64,000 bases of DNA, taken from NCBI RefSeq assembly GCF_947623445.1, contig NC_135246.1, positions 17,405,856 to 17,469,855 of the forward strand, in the 5' to 3' direction. Within the stretch, counting starts at the first letter, position 1, and the number at the start of each line of letters is the position of its first letter. The notes under the pieces are model-generated. The model did no database searches, was not told where the DNA came from, and saw only the letters and a program-made list of their open reading frames with translations. This document shows positions 9,665 to 21,300 of the stretch, in pieces. This DNA comes from Clavelina lepadiformis. Its lineage: Eukaryota; Chordata; Ascidiacea; Aplousobranchia; Clavelinidae. A program made the position numbers and the translations under genes.

Positions 9665-12576
9665 TCAAATAATTTTAGTTTCAATAATTCCTTCAGACCA
9701 AAGTGCAACGAGCATATCATGTCCGATAAACTCTGGCATATCAAGTTCCTTCACAGAAACATAGTTTCCATCGCTATCCCTTAAACGCTTCAAACTGTCC
9801 CAACAACTTTCGTCAAAACGAAGACCTTTGGGCTGAAAATGCAGATAAAATTCAGTTAACATATAAGTTAGGACAAGGACTGTTGATTGCTTTTAATGTC
9901 ATTGATTACAATATAAAGGACACAAAAACAAACCTTGTTTTTCGATTCACCGACCATATGATTCAACTTATCATTACTTAATGAATGATAAACGAAAACA
10001 GCAAGGCATTCATCACTGCTATCGTCAGTTTCATCGAGATCATCTTCCTCGTCTAGAGTATCTTCCTCATCATAAAGAGCCTTTCCTTTTGAGATCCTTA
10101 CATGGTTTGGATGGGTCAATCTTACAGACGAATCCAATGAAGGTACTTTCCCTGAGAATATCATCTCCAATGAAAAATAACTGTTATTTCACTTGACTGA
10201 GATTTCACTAAAATCCATGAGCTGGTGCTTAGGATTAAGGTATGTTCGAGTGAGTCTTTTTATAGGTTTGGTGGAATTTATTGGGTTAGCTGGAGAATTG
10301 GAGTTAATGAGTTAGCAGTTAGAATGCAAATACCAGCCTTTGGCAAAAGTGCAATGAAAATGTCTGGCGGCACCGTAAAGTATGGAGTTTTAAGGTTATC
10401 TCCTGAAGGCTGAAAGAATGTGATTATGGTACTATACAAAATAATTGAAATGACTTAAATTAATCACCAAACTATCTTGTAATTTTTTGGTAAGTACCTA
10501 TTGGTTCATCTTTGAATTTGAATGGAGGTAAGCGGTTTGCAAAAAAATCACTCGTAATTGAATCACATGTGCTGTATATTACATCTTCTGACGTTGAAGC
10601 ATCAGCCATGGCATATAATGCTTGCTTAAGCTTTTGTTTAAATAAATCCCGATTCACCTGCAACACCACAGCAAGTCACAAACTTTTCACAACTCAAGTT
10701 GAAGAAACTTTGTTTATGACTTACTTTAGAGTGGTAGTGTATGGGAAGCCCTTTTCTCAATGATAGCACATTTTCTGTCCATTTATCAGCGAGAAATGGC
10801 ATGGTAGACATGAAGTAGTTAGCCCAGGTATGACTTTGATAAGTGCTTATGGTCGCATGTGTGGAATGGCCTTCACCTATTATGCAAAAGATGTGAAAAC
10901 TAATTACAGCGGCAAGGTTTACGTTAATTGACATTTGACAATTTATCTTGCCTACTGCTTGCGCTTGATGGATTGTTCCTCTTGGAAAATACAAAACATC
11001 ACCGGGATTTAGAGTTAATTCTGAGATTAACCTGACTTTTTTCATTGCAGTTTCATCCAAGTCCTCACTAGGATCCATTGGCAGCTCTTTTAATGGAGAG
11101 TAAAGTTTCCATCGTTTGCTTCCTTCCAGTTGCAAGATAAATACCTTGAAACATTTTTTTATGTCAGTGCTGCTGGTTACAATTACATACATGCTTATTA
11201 CCGGTAACTCTTCAATATTAACCACGTATAAACAATAAGCTTCACGCTTAATTACTTCAACATCATCATAGTGGGGTGCAAGGCCTTGTGTTTCACATGG
11301 GGTCATGTAAATATTGCATCCAACCAAACTACCAAAGTAGACTTCCATTAGTTCTTGCATTTTCCAGAATTCATCACAAAATCTTTGTGGCTGATGAAAT
11401 TGCAATGTTCTTTTCTTTTTATTAAATTGTAGATTCACGTCTTTCAACCTTTAAAAAATGAAACATATCATGCTATGGTAACTTTTATATAGATTGTAAG
11501 AGTTGTGTATGATTAAAACTCGCGAGAAATATGCACACAACAAATTTAAATTTAATTTCAGGCTTTCAACTATAAACAGTAATTGTTTAAATGATTTCCA
11601 CTACTAAATTGGCTGCAGCACAAGATAAAACATACATCTAAGCGGGAAATTAGTATGACGCGGCAATTTACCAACAAAAAACTACCTTTATGCATGTTGC
11701 ACATTGTAAGTGGCACAACTTGTATCCAGTGTACTGAAAACAAACTTCTTAACTGGGAACATTTACAGTTTGTCACATTAATATTTACTTAATAAGGCCT
11801 TTATCCTGGGAATTAGTCCTTTTCCCATTAACGTAATGGCATGCATTCATATCAACATTGTGTTCAAGGTGATGAGATTTGATAATTTCCTCAAGAATAC
11901 CCAAATTAAAAAGTTGTCCAAAATACTCGACAAACTGCTGGGCTTTGTTTGGTTCATCTGATGTATTCTTCAAAATACCAATTGTCACGAAAAATTTAAA
12001 ATAAAAAAACAAACCACACAAAGCAGTAAATATGGATCTACGCCTAGTGCAGAAATTCACAACCAAATCACTTGAGTTCAGCAATTCGGGTAGCAAAACT
12101 CTAGCGTTCTAGTATAGAAATGCACCATGCTATAGTTAAAAGTGTGGCACCTGCAAGTACAACATTCATCAACGTGCACGCTGAACATCTTTATCTTCAG
12201 GGCAAATTATAATAAACAAACCAAGAAAAGCTGCTTGTTTAAACGCATGTGGCTGCATATTATGTTTATTGTTTATTCTGTAAGTATCTTAAAGTGCACA
12301 ACAACTCACTCGTTCTATTGCTTTTATCAACAAAATTTTCTTTTCCCAATATTGAGCAAAAAACTCATCCAAAGTGCAAGCTGGTCCAAGCAGGGATTCG
12401 AGCAAAGACTGGGCTGAAGAGAAGTTAAGCGGACATTTAACTGCAGGAATTTCTGTCAGTAGCGAAGGGGAAGAGCTTGAGCTTCTTTTCTTGGTATCGT
12501 TGTTATCGTTTACGGTCCCCTTTCGCTTTTTGATGTTTCCCTTGGGCTCGAGGGGAGTGTCATCACCATTACGCAT
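9665..12576 (-). CDS. RIOX2: Ribosomal oxygenase 2 (MINA53), JmjC hydroxylase, eight exons
   Basis: Fe(II)/2-oxoglutarate oxygenase that in vertebrates hydroxylates a histidine of ribosomal protein uL15 in the nucleolus. Exons in transcript order: 12576-12310, 11967-11789, 11448-11256, 11144-10952, 10876-10725, 10657-10498, 10151-9934, 9832-9665. Phases close to 509 aa, against about 465 in human. The JmjC core shows FHQPQRF, YFGSLVG, the H-x-D iron ligands in PHYDD (His208, Asp210), FILQLEG, and the distal His272 in PRGTIHQA. The C-terminal winged-helix region includes YHSLSNDKLNHM and ALWSEGII. A long acidic stretch near residues 390-410 is absent from my memory of the human protein. Intron 4 (10951-10877) uses a GC donor. 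The start chosen is the first ATG after a likely 5' UTR acceptor. Confidence 0.92.
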
Positions 12577-13196
12577 ATTTTTTGTAAGTAAACCAATGTG
12601 ATGCTTACTTTGTCTAAAAACAATGAAAATATCAGCGTTCACATCAAACACAAATCTGTTTGCCAATCACGGGAATACATGCAAACATCTATGGTAGAAT
12701 TACACTTATCAGTTATCACGTGTCTGAGGTCCACAATGTTGCGGTGATACAAAAACATTGAAGATAGAAATCTAAATTGCCACAAGTATCTGATCTATGA
12801 CTGTGTTTTCGTTTTTTTTTACTTTAATTTAAGAGTCTTAACTTTGGTAGCATTTGAAGTGCTTTAATGCAAAGATTTTTTCATTCGGGATAAAAAATTA
12901 TGATATCATATTTGGTTATATCATTGGTCATTCATTTAAGATTTAATTCATGCTTAAAATAAAAAAAATCATAGTTATCCCTCCCTACGTTAAACAATGT
13001 TATTTTTTAACTTTACACTTCATTATTTAATTTATTCTTAGTTGTACTAGAAACCACAATAAAAATATTTTAACCTTGAAAAGAAACTAATTTTCTACGT
13101 CATTACGGTAAAATAAGTGATGCGTAACCTAGACAGAGCATTGTGGGGTTTCGTAGTTCTTTTCTATCTGAGGTCGGTACAGGGCACGTTGGAAAA
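12577..13196. promoter_or_regulatory. Divergent promoter region between RIOX2 and RPS18
   Basis: About 620 bp separates the two head-to-head start codons, so both promoters lie here. The RPS18 leader just before its ATG contains TTCTTTTCT, a possible TOP tract. RIOX2 probably has a 5' UTR exon, since TTGTTTTTAG precedes its first coding exon. No TATA box is obvious. Confidence 0.45.
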
Positions 13197-13655
13197 ATGT
13201 CGTTGGTATTACCGGAGAAATTTCAGCATATTTTGCGTATTATGAACACCAATATCGATGGTAAACGCAACATCATGTTTGCCTTGACCGCTATTAAGGG
13301 TGTGGGTCGCCGTTTTGCAAACTTGGTGTGCAAAAAAGCCGATGTTGATTTGACCAAACGCGCTGGAGAATTGACGGATGATGAAATCGATCGTGTAATT
13401 ACGATAATGCAGAACCCACGCCAGTACAAAATTCCAGATTGGTTTCTTAATCGTCAGAAAGATGTCCGTGACGGTAAATTCAGCCAGGTTTTGTCTAACC
13501 AGCTTGACAACAAGCTTCGTGAAGATATTGAAAGGATGAAGAAAATTCGAGCCCACAGAGGTCTGCGTCACTACTGGGGTCTCAGAGTACGTGGTCAGCA
13601 TACCAAGACCACTGGTCGCCGTGGTCGCACCGTTGGTGTGTCCAAGAAGAAGTAA
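13197..13655 (+). CDS. RPS18: 40S ribosomal protein S18 (uS13), intronless
   Basis: Small-subunit protein at the head of the ribosome that contacts tRNA and bridges to the large subunit. The frame is 152 aa, exactly the usual length, from [14 protein letters not shown] through [24 protein letters not shown] and [17 protein letters not shown] to [13 protein letters not shown]. The frame is open for 54 more bases upstream, but the family start is the ATG at 13197. There is no intron, unlike vertebrate RPS18, which raises the question of intron loss or a retrocopy. The frame is intact and no poly(A) tract follows it, so I take it as a working gene. PDHA1 begins only 387 bp after its stop on the same strand. 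Confidence 0.96.
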   Translation: MSLVLPEKFQHILRIMNTNIDGKRNIMFALTAIKGVGRRFANLVCKKADVDLTKRAGELTDDEIDRVITIMQNPRQYKIPDWFLNRQKDVRDGKFSQVLSNQLDNKLREDIERMKKIRAHRGLRHYWGLRVRGQHTKTTGRRGRTVGVSKKK

Positions 13656-14042
13656 CACTTCTTTATTTTCTTATTCACTTGATTGTAGTGAAACTGATGT
13701 GTGTGTGTGAAACTGACTGTTTCATTTGCTTATGTATGTTTTCAACATTTTATGCTGTTCGTAGTCACGTATATGCTGGTATCACCAAGTGGGTAAACTA
13801 CTTCGCTGCATTTTTGCGTACATCTTGTGATTTGACTTGGCATTTTGTTGACGCAATTGTTTATTGCAATACTTTACCGAATACTGTTGTAAATTACGTA
13901 GAATCTTGAATCAGTCATTTTAGCATATGCGCCAGTTTTACTATTTGTTTTGTGAATCACGTTTCAGACCTTATTTCTTACAAAATGTGGTAAAAGATTA
14001 AATTAGTTAACTTTGGCATTACAAGTTGTGTGCTGAAAAACA
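13656..14042. other. Short spacer between RPS18 and PDHA1
   Basis: Holds the RPS18 3' UTR and the PDHA1 upstream region in 387 bp. An ATTAAA near 14000 could be the RPS18 poly(A) signal. The sequence GGCATTACAAG about 20 bases before the PDHA1 ATG could be a splice acceptor. Spacing this short is seen in operon-like pairs of trans-splicing animals, but nothing here proves that. Confidence 0.35.
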
Positions 14043-17000
14043 ATGGCATTCTATTGCTCTGGGAAATTACTTAGGAGCAGCATAAAATTTATAAATCAGG
14101 TAATTCATTCTCTTGTGTGCTTAATTTTAAACATTATATACAGTAACTTTTTTTCAACAAGAACTTCTATTGTGCCACACTAGAAAGCTTGCAGTGTGTG
14201 TCGGATTTATCAGCCGCTCGATTACAACCTAAACGGCACACTTTGGGCAAAAATTGCAGCACCCTCACGCACATTTTGATACACAGTCAGACCGACAGTC
14301 CTAGGTTGTAAAAGTTGCACATTTCCTTGATAAAAAAACAAAGCAACCGCGCACTTGACAAGCTTTTTAGTCGAACTTCCTTATAATGCATTATCAATTA
14401 AAGTGCATGTCTTGAAATTGGTGCCCTATTTTATTTGAACTTGAGTGTCCTACTTGCAATGTAGGCAACTATAAATTTGTTTTTACTTTTGCAGGTAACA
14501 TGCGCATCACGATCTTATGCGACAGAGGCATCATTTCCCCTGAAACCTTTTGATCTTCATAAACTTGAGGAGGGGCCCGCTACAGAAGCAACTGTCACAA
14601 AAGAAGATGCCATTAATTACTACACGTAAATCCCAACTAAACATGTTATAAGAGTTTTTGATAAAAAAATAACTGGAGAGTAATTTTTGATGGAATAATG
14701 TACAGCTAGATTCTTCATTTGTTTTGATACGAAAACTCTGTGCACAAATGTACAAGTTATTACCTTACTGCTTTTTACATGTAATTTGAAATTTAGTAAT
14801 GCATTGTTTTTCTATTTTCACAGCCAGATGCAAATCATTCGGCGAATGGAACTCAAAGCTGACCAGTTATACAAGCAGAAAGTAATCCGAGGTTTCTGTC
14901 ATCTATATGATGGACAAGTAATTAAGTTTTGATTGACTTTCATTTCAGTGTTGATCATTCCTTTGCTTCTTTACCAGCCACTGCTGCCCAATTCAACAAA
15001 GCTTCATTATATTTTTTAAATACACCAACGTAATCGTGTTATTCCAGGAAGCTTGCTGTGTTGGTACTGAGGCTGCTTTAACTCCTGAAGATGATGTCAT
15101 AACGGCATATCGGGCCCATGGATGGGCTTATATCAGAGGAGTTCCTGTCTCATCCATTCTTGCCGAGTTATTTGGTATGTTACCTGTATAAGTAATTGTA
15201 TTGTGGTCGAATGGAAGTATCACTATGCTTGGGCTTATGAGGTAATTTTATGAAACCTACCACAACCGTTAAATTTTGCAAACAAAAATAATCTGAAAGT
15301 GAGGCATTGTGATGTACTGTAAATAAACAAGGCTGCCATGTATTTGACGCATGGTTATGTGCCTTAATAAGTTAGTACACTTAAAGAAAATGACCAACCT
15401 TACACCGTGTCAATATAAATCAGATTAATTCTTTACCATGATTAGTCATCTCCTCTTTATTGCTTTCTTTTCTTTTTCATCTCATGTCTTCTGAAAGTAA
15501 GGCATTGTGATGTACTGTAAACAAGGCTGCCATGTATTTGATGCATGGTTATGTGCCTTAAACAAAATGACCAACCTTACACCGTGTCAACAATCAGATT
15601 AATGCTTTACCAGGGTGAAAGTGCTTATTTTACCATGACTAGTAATCTCCTCTTTATTGCTTTCTTTTTCATCTCATGTCTTCTTAATCTCTGCCCAATA
15701 TGTGCAGTTGGCAATGAGCATAGATTTGAAATGAAGTAAATTAATAGCTAAATAAAGGATTATTCAGTTTTGTTTTAATTTTGGCTGTTATGTAAAATAG
15801 TATGAAACCTGTGCTTGCCTCAAACTGGTTCTGTAAAATACTAAACAGTTTTGGACATTCATGGGAAGAAATGTAGGCAAATCATGATTAAAATACATCA
15901 TCGAAAAAATAGCAGCAGATGTAATATGTTGCATCTCACTTTTTAATGTCAAAATTGAAATTCAGTGCCACAAGTGTATTAGCAAAGTGACAAACATTTA
16001 ATGGTTAAATTACAATTTTCGCTTGGTTTGTAGCACAGAGCTCACTGACGTTAAAAAACACATGACATTGATCAACCAGGTATCATTTCATGGCTTTTTT
16101 ATTGCGTGCTATCTAAAGTTGAGTAAAATATTGCGACGCAATTAGAGCAATTGCTTGCCCAGTTAAAACATGTCAAATAGGGGTGTTGAAAAGGATTACA
16201 TACTGCCTGCTCTTGTCATTCACCTTGGCAAGTTGTGAAAAAATATTCGGTGACCCCTGGTTTAATGGTTTGTGTTTAGAAACGCTGATTACCAGTTACA
16301 TTGTTTAATTTTTGTCCAATTTTGATGCTGTTTTCGTAAAAAATAGGTCGCAAATTGGGATGTGCCAAAGGTAAAGGGGGTTCCATGCATATGTATAATT
16401 ATAATTTCTATGGTGGGAATGGCATTGTTGGAGCCCAAGTACCCCTTGGAGCTGGAATTGCTTTTGCAAATCAGTACAAAAACAATGGCAGTGTCGCCAT
16501 GGCCCTCTATGGTGATGGTGCTGCTAATCAGGTAAAAAGCCTTCTTTTTAATTGCATCTCGTTAAAGTGGAGCAGTTATGTAGCTTTAACTTCGTCCATA
16601 TTGTTAACTTTAAGGGCCAACTTTTCGAATCCTTCAACATGGCTAAACTTTGGAACCTTCCTTGCATATTTGTTTGTGAGAACAACAGGTATGATCACCA
16701 CAAATAGGATACCTACAGGACTACACCAATTCTTTGTTTTCTTAGACTCCCACTAATAAAACAAACACATTGCTTATCAGATATGGTATGGGCACTGCTG
16801 TCCATCGTGCTTCAGCCAGCGTAGATTATTATACAAGAGGTGATTATGTGCCTGGTATTCGTGTGGATGGCATGGACATTTTGGCTGTCAGAGAAGCTGT
16901 CAAGTTTGCAAAGAAATATGTGCTGGAGAACGTGAGATTTTTAATTTGTAAATTCCAACTTACTCGGAAAATTGTGATGTTATGAATTAGCAATACACCA

Positions 17001-17918
17001 ATGATTGTTGTTATTAAGGCGTCTATTTTCAAATTAGGGCCCCGTCAACCTGGAGTTTGTCACATATCGCTACCACGGACACAGCATGAGTGACCCTGGA
17101 ACAAGGTAGGTCAACACAGATATATTGCATTATATGGCTGCGGGATTTCAAGCAAAATGATTAATCAGAATCTGGCTACATCAAATGTTTATTCCGATTG
17201 TTACTGTCAGGGGGATATATATTTTTATTGTATATAATAATTCAAATAACTTTTCATTCAGTTATCGAACAAGAGATGAAGTAAAGGAGGTTCGTCAGAG
17301 TCTTGACCCAATTACAACGTTCAGGGACAAACTTCTGCAAGTGGACATGGTCAGTAAAGACGATATCAAGGTAATGAAAATGTATTCCATAAAAATGTTC
17401 TTTAAAACAATCGTTAGAAGCTACTTTCTTCATAAGAAATTATCTGAGTTAGCAAATTGAAAGTTTAAATACTTCAAATACAATATTAAAGAATTTTGAG
17501 ATTTTTGACTGTATTGTGACAGATAGGATTACTTGGCAAATAATACATGAAAGAATTATACCCCATCCACTTGATGAAATTAACGTGTTATAAATGAAGC
17601 TATTAAAACACTCTTGCAGTAAGAAGGTTATAACTGAAGGGAAACTATAACTGACGAAATTAAATTATTATTTAAAAGGCTGCTCAGTCATTGCATGCTA
17701 TAACCAAAAGGCACGTTCTTAGTCACATCTTTCAAATAATTTTTCAGGCCATAGACGCACAAGCAAAACAACATGTGGAAGAGGAAACGGCAAAGGCACT
17801 CGCTTCAGCTGAGCCTGATTTCAAACAGCTGGCCAACGATATCTATATCACTGATAAACCGTTGTCGTTTAGATCATGTAATGCTTTCGAAAAGCTTCCT
17901 CACGAAGCTAATATATAG
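14043..17918 (+). CDS. PDHA1: Pyruvate dehydrogenase E1 subunit alpha, mitochondrial, ten exons
   Basis: Alpha chain of the thiamine-diphosphate E1 component, which decarboxylates pyruvate in the mitochondrial matrix. Exons: 14043-14099, 14495-14625, 14824-14917, 15048-15174, 16347-16531, 16615-16688, 16781-16931, 17038-17105, 17262-17370, 17748-17918. Phases close to 388 aa (human 390). The N-terminus is basic and hydroxylated (a mitochondrial presequence, cut probably near RSYATEA). Core motifs are [50 protein letters not shown] and the ThDP/Mg site GDGAANQ. The phosphorylation loop [16 protein letters not shown] keeps Ser289 and Ser296, equivalent to human Ser293 and Ser300. The third human site (Ser232) is Ala229 here. 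Intact. Confidence 0.96.
15293..15684 (+). repeat. Tandem duplication of about 195 bp in PDHA1 intron 4
   Basis: Two head-to-tail units, 15293-15490 and 15491-15684, share CTGAAAGT, GGCATTGTGATGTACTG, ATGACCAACCTTACACC and the end CATCTCATGTCTTCT. Small indels distinguish them. The duplication lies wholly inside an intron and should not affect the protein. Confidence 0.85.
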
Positions 17919-18326
17919 TTTTTTTATTGGTTCAAAATTTTATTTACAGTAAAAAAGTTCAGATTTTTGTATTTATGTTGTTTCAAAATACACATTAATA
18001 TTGCAAGCATTTTTGTGGCACTGCGCTAGGCACTGCTGCGGGTAGTCAGTAGCAATAATATTTTTAAAAAGTAGTTTGGTCCCGGTACTTTTTGTGTAAA
18101 AGATACGGATGCGAAGGCAATGTTTACCGCTATCATGCCGGGGCGATCAACGGTAGCTAAAATTACCACGTTAAAAGTACACGGTACTGCCCACCTATTG
18201 GCATGGGGCAGTTCAAATAAGTGGTTGAAAGCTCCCAACTAAAACATTGTAACAAATAATTTACACTGATTGTACAGAAGGTAAAAAGATGCAGATTCGC
18301 AATATACATTAGCAGATGAATTTTAT
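17919..18326. other. Convergent spacer between PDHA1 and CTPS
   Basis: Contains the two 3' ends. The first base of the 15.6-kb tandem duplication (ACACTGATTG) lies at 18263, inside the CTPS 3' flank. Nothing else recognised. Confidence 0.45.
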
Positions 18327-18327
18327 T
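18322..18327 (-). terminator. CTPS1: CTPS polyadenylation signal overlapping the stop codon
   Basis: On the minus strand an AATAAA begins on the last base of the TAA stop codon. If used, the 3' UTR would be only about 20 bases long. Confidence 0.5.
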
Positions 18328-21300
18328 TATGCACTCTCAGAAACACTGCAACCCAGTTTCACTGCTGTAACTGCTGACTCACACCCAGAGATGTCGGTGT
18401 CATCTTCGCTGAATATTAGCAAATCCCTGAAAACAGAATAATTAAATAAAACTTTTCAAAACACACCTCCTATTTATTATTTATACAAGCCGCATTGTCT
18501 GTATTACCTTGATGACAATTTATTCCCACGTTTGAGGAAAGACTCCAATTTTCCACACGATGCCAGGATCAAGCCAAGGTATGGAGGTGAGGGGTGGAGC
18601 GGACGAGACAAAAATTCGGGATGAAATTGAACACCAACAAAATACGGGTGATCTGGGCAGGATTCAATAAACATCTTATTAAGTGCTACGTTGCAGATAA
18701 ACTATTGGATATGAACTTCAATGTGCTATCTATCGAATTTAGTCAATAACATTTATCCATTTTCAACTAACCTTGAAGTTCCATAATTTCCATTCTTAAT
18801 CCTTCGGTATCGTGCCCCACAAAGTTAAACCCTTTTTCTTCAAAATGATGAATAAAATCTGGGTTTACCTCGTAGCGATGTCGGTGTCTCTCATCGACGG
18901 AGTCCCGAGATCCGTTGTACAATTTTCCTGAAAGGTATCGGATTAAAATAGATTTAAAAGCTGGCACAAAATGCACAACATCAATCTTTTGATTTCATTT
19001 GACCAACTTTTTAGATCCCTTTAATAAACTTCATGACTTATACCACATGCCCAATAGTAACAATTATACAAAGAAAACAACATCACATGACATGAAATCA
19101 TTCCACACCATTAAAAACGGCTTTCATCATTCTTATCTGTAATGGACAACTTACGTAAAACTGAATTTTCAGTTTTAAACACGGTTCGTCTCTTTCCCAA
19201 TCTCATGGTGCCACCCATATCTCCTCCATGGTGTTCAGGCATGTCGATGACAACAGGATACGGTGTGTCTGGATCATTTTCCGTTGAGTTTGCTCCTGCA
19301 TGAATGTCAGCATTAAATCGTTCATGTTTAAAAACAGATCTAATTGGAAAATTTAGTACCAAAGTATCACATGTCACTACTACAATGCACATTTTCGTAA
19401 AAAACAGAGAACTGACTTCACACAACGACAAAATCTAAAACACTCTACCTTCCATGTTGAGAACATTACGAGCAAATTCAATCGTGGCAACTTGCAAACC
19501 GAGGCAAACACCAAGGAAAGGTTTTCTGTGAAGTCGAGACCACTCAACTGCCTTGATTTTGCCTTCAACACCACGGGAACCAAAACCACCAGGAACAAGG
19601 ACACCACTAAATTTTATGGAATAAAATGCTTGAAAAATGTCCAGGAACTACAATATTTCTATCACTTAAAGTTATCGTTAATACGGTTAGCAGTAGTGGC
19701 TAGTCTATAGTATATATGATATATAGAGCACTTAATTTGCCTAAACAATTGGAGTGCCAGACAAAAAAATAAAAGCAAATACATTTTGATGATGGTAATT
19801 AAGTAAATGTTGTTCCATGACAAAAACTATTTAAAACTTTCCTCCCACTAGGGTTGGATTATCCGGATAACGGTTAACCGATTAACCGCAGTTTTTTTTT
19901 CTATCTGATATCCGGATATAATTCTGCCGGTTAACTGGCTAAAAGAGTATCGTTGCTAATGCGTTTTACACTTTTTAGTAAGTTTGAACATTCTTTGTTA
20001 CGTAGAGGCTGACTCCCGCTGAGCGCAATTAAACCTTTGTTCACACTTCTATTGTCTTATACTTTCAACTATGGTATTTGTAAAATGCACATCATGTCAC
20101 AAAGAAAGCATAATGAATGATTCTTTTAATAGAAGACTGCATTCTCATGGTAAGGTAAAGTCTGTCAAGTGTCAGTTGAAAAGCTTTGGCTACAACCTAG
20201 TTTGAAGTGACTAAATTTAAGAGATGGAATTTAAACGTTTCAAAAGTGATAATCCAGTTTGGGGCTACTTTCTACGATCAAGAAATGGTGAGAGGGCAAA
20301 ATGAGAAACCTGTGAAAACACGATTTCTTGTAAAGGTCTCACTTAGCAGTTATTATCCGGTTAACCGGTTAGATAAATTCCAAATATACGGATATATCCG
20401 TTATCCGGATAGTAAAAATTATTGATATCCGAACTAACCCTACCTCCCACTGATATTTATTTTGAGCTAAAATTTAAATCTGGTTAAAATAAAATGCCCC
20501 CAAGGAAATTGTTGTAAAATTCAAAGCAAACTCACAAAATGACAGAATTTTTCAAACATCACGTATTTGTAACACTCACTCAGACAAACATAATTTCTTC
20601 CATGCTTCATGATAGACAGCAGGCTGTTTGGCAAGCGTTTCGTCTTCCAAGTGTTCGGCTTCTATGATCTAACAATTGCAATGGCATTATATAAGTGACA
20701 CGTTCTTACCCAATCAGTCTTTTTGTTTTAAAAATATATCTCATCTTACTGTTAAATTCAACTTTTTGTGAACGGCCAGAGCTGAATGCCGCAGGGCTTT
20801 GATGACAGAAGCATAAGAATCCTCTAACTGAGTATATTTTCCGACTAATGCAATATTTACTGTTGTGTGTATTCTGTCAGTTCTAACAAACAACAAAAAC
20901 CATTAGCATCAGGTGAAGACGATTAAAGATTCATAAACATCAGTTTAAACGTCAAATGCTTACAAATCTGCAAGATTTTTCCACTGGTTAATCACAGAGT
21001 GCTTCAATTTGCCAGGCAAGCCAAGTCTCGTCATAAAGTAACTTGATATATTTTGTTGCTCAAGAAGAAATGGTACGTGGTATATTGAGTGGGCATCATG
21101 AACTGCTATGACCTAAATTTTCACATAACTTAAGCAAATGTTAAAACAAAAGAAACATGCTATTGCAACAGCAAACATTTTTTAATGACATTTGCAATCT
21201 GTAGCTTCTTAACATGCTACAGAGGCCTCACTAACATATAGTTGTTATTAAATATTTGGTATTTTATGAATGAAATACATTACCAACCTGTTCTGGAGCA

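Noticed and set aside
10877..10951. Reading the RIOX2 segment as 25 extra coding residues
   Set aside because: It is in frame without a stop, but removing it as a GC-AG intron restores the continuous JmjC alignment around GTIHQA and GHSTH.
13209..13658. 149-residue minus-strand frame opposite RPS18
   Set aside because: Shadow of the RPS18 coding strand; no independent support.
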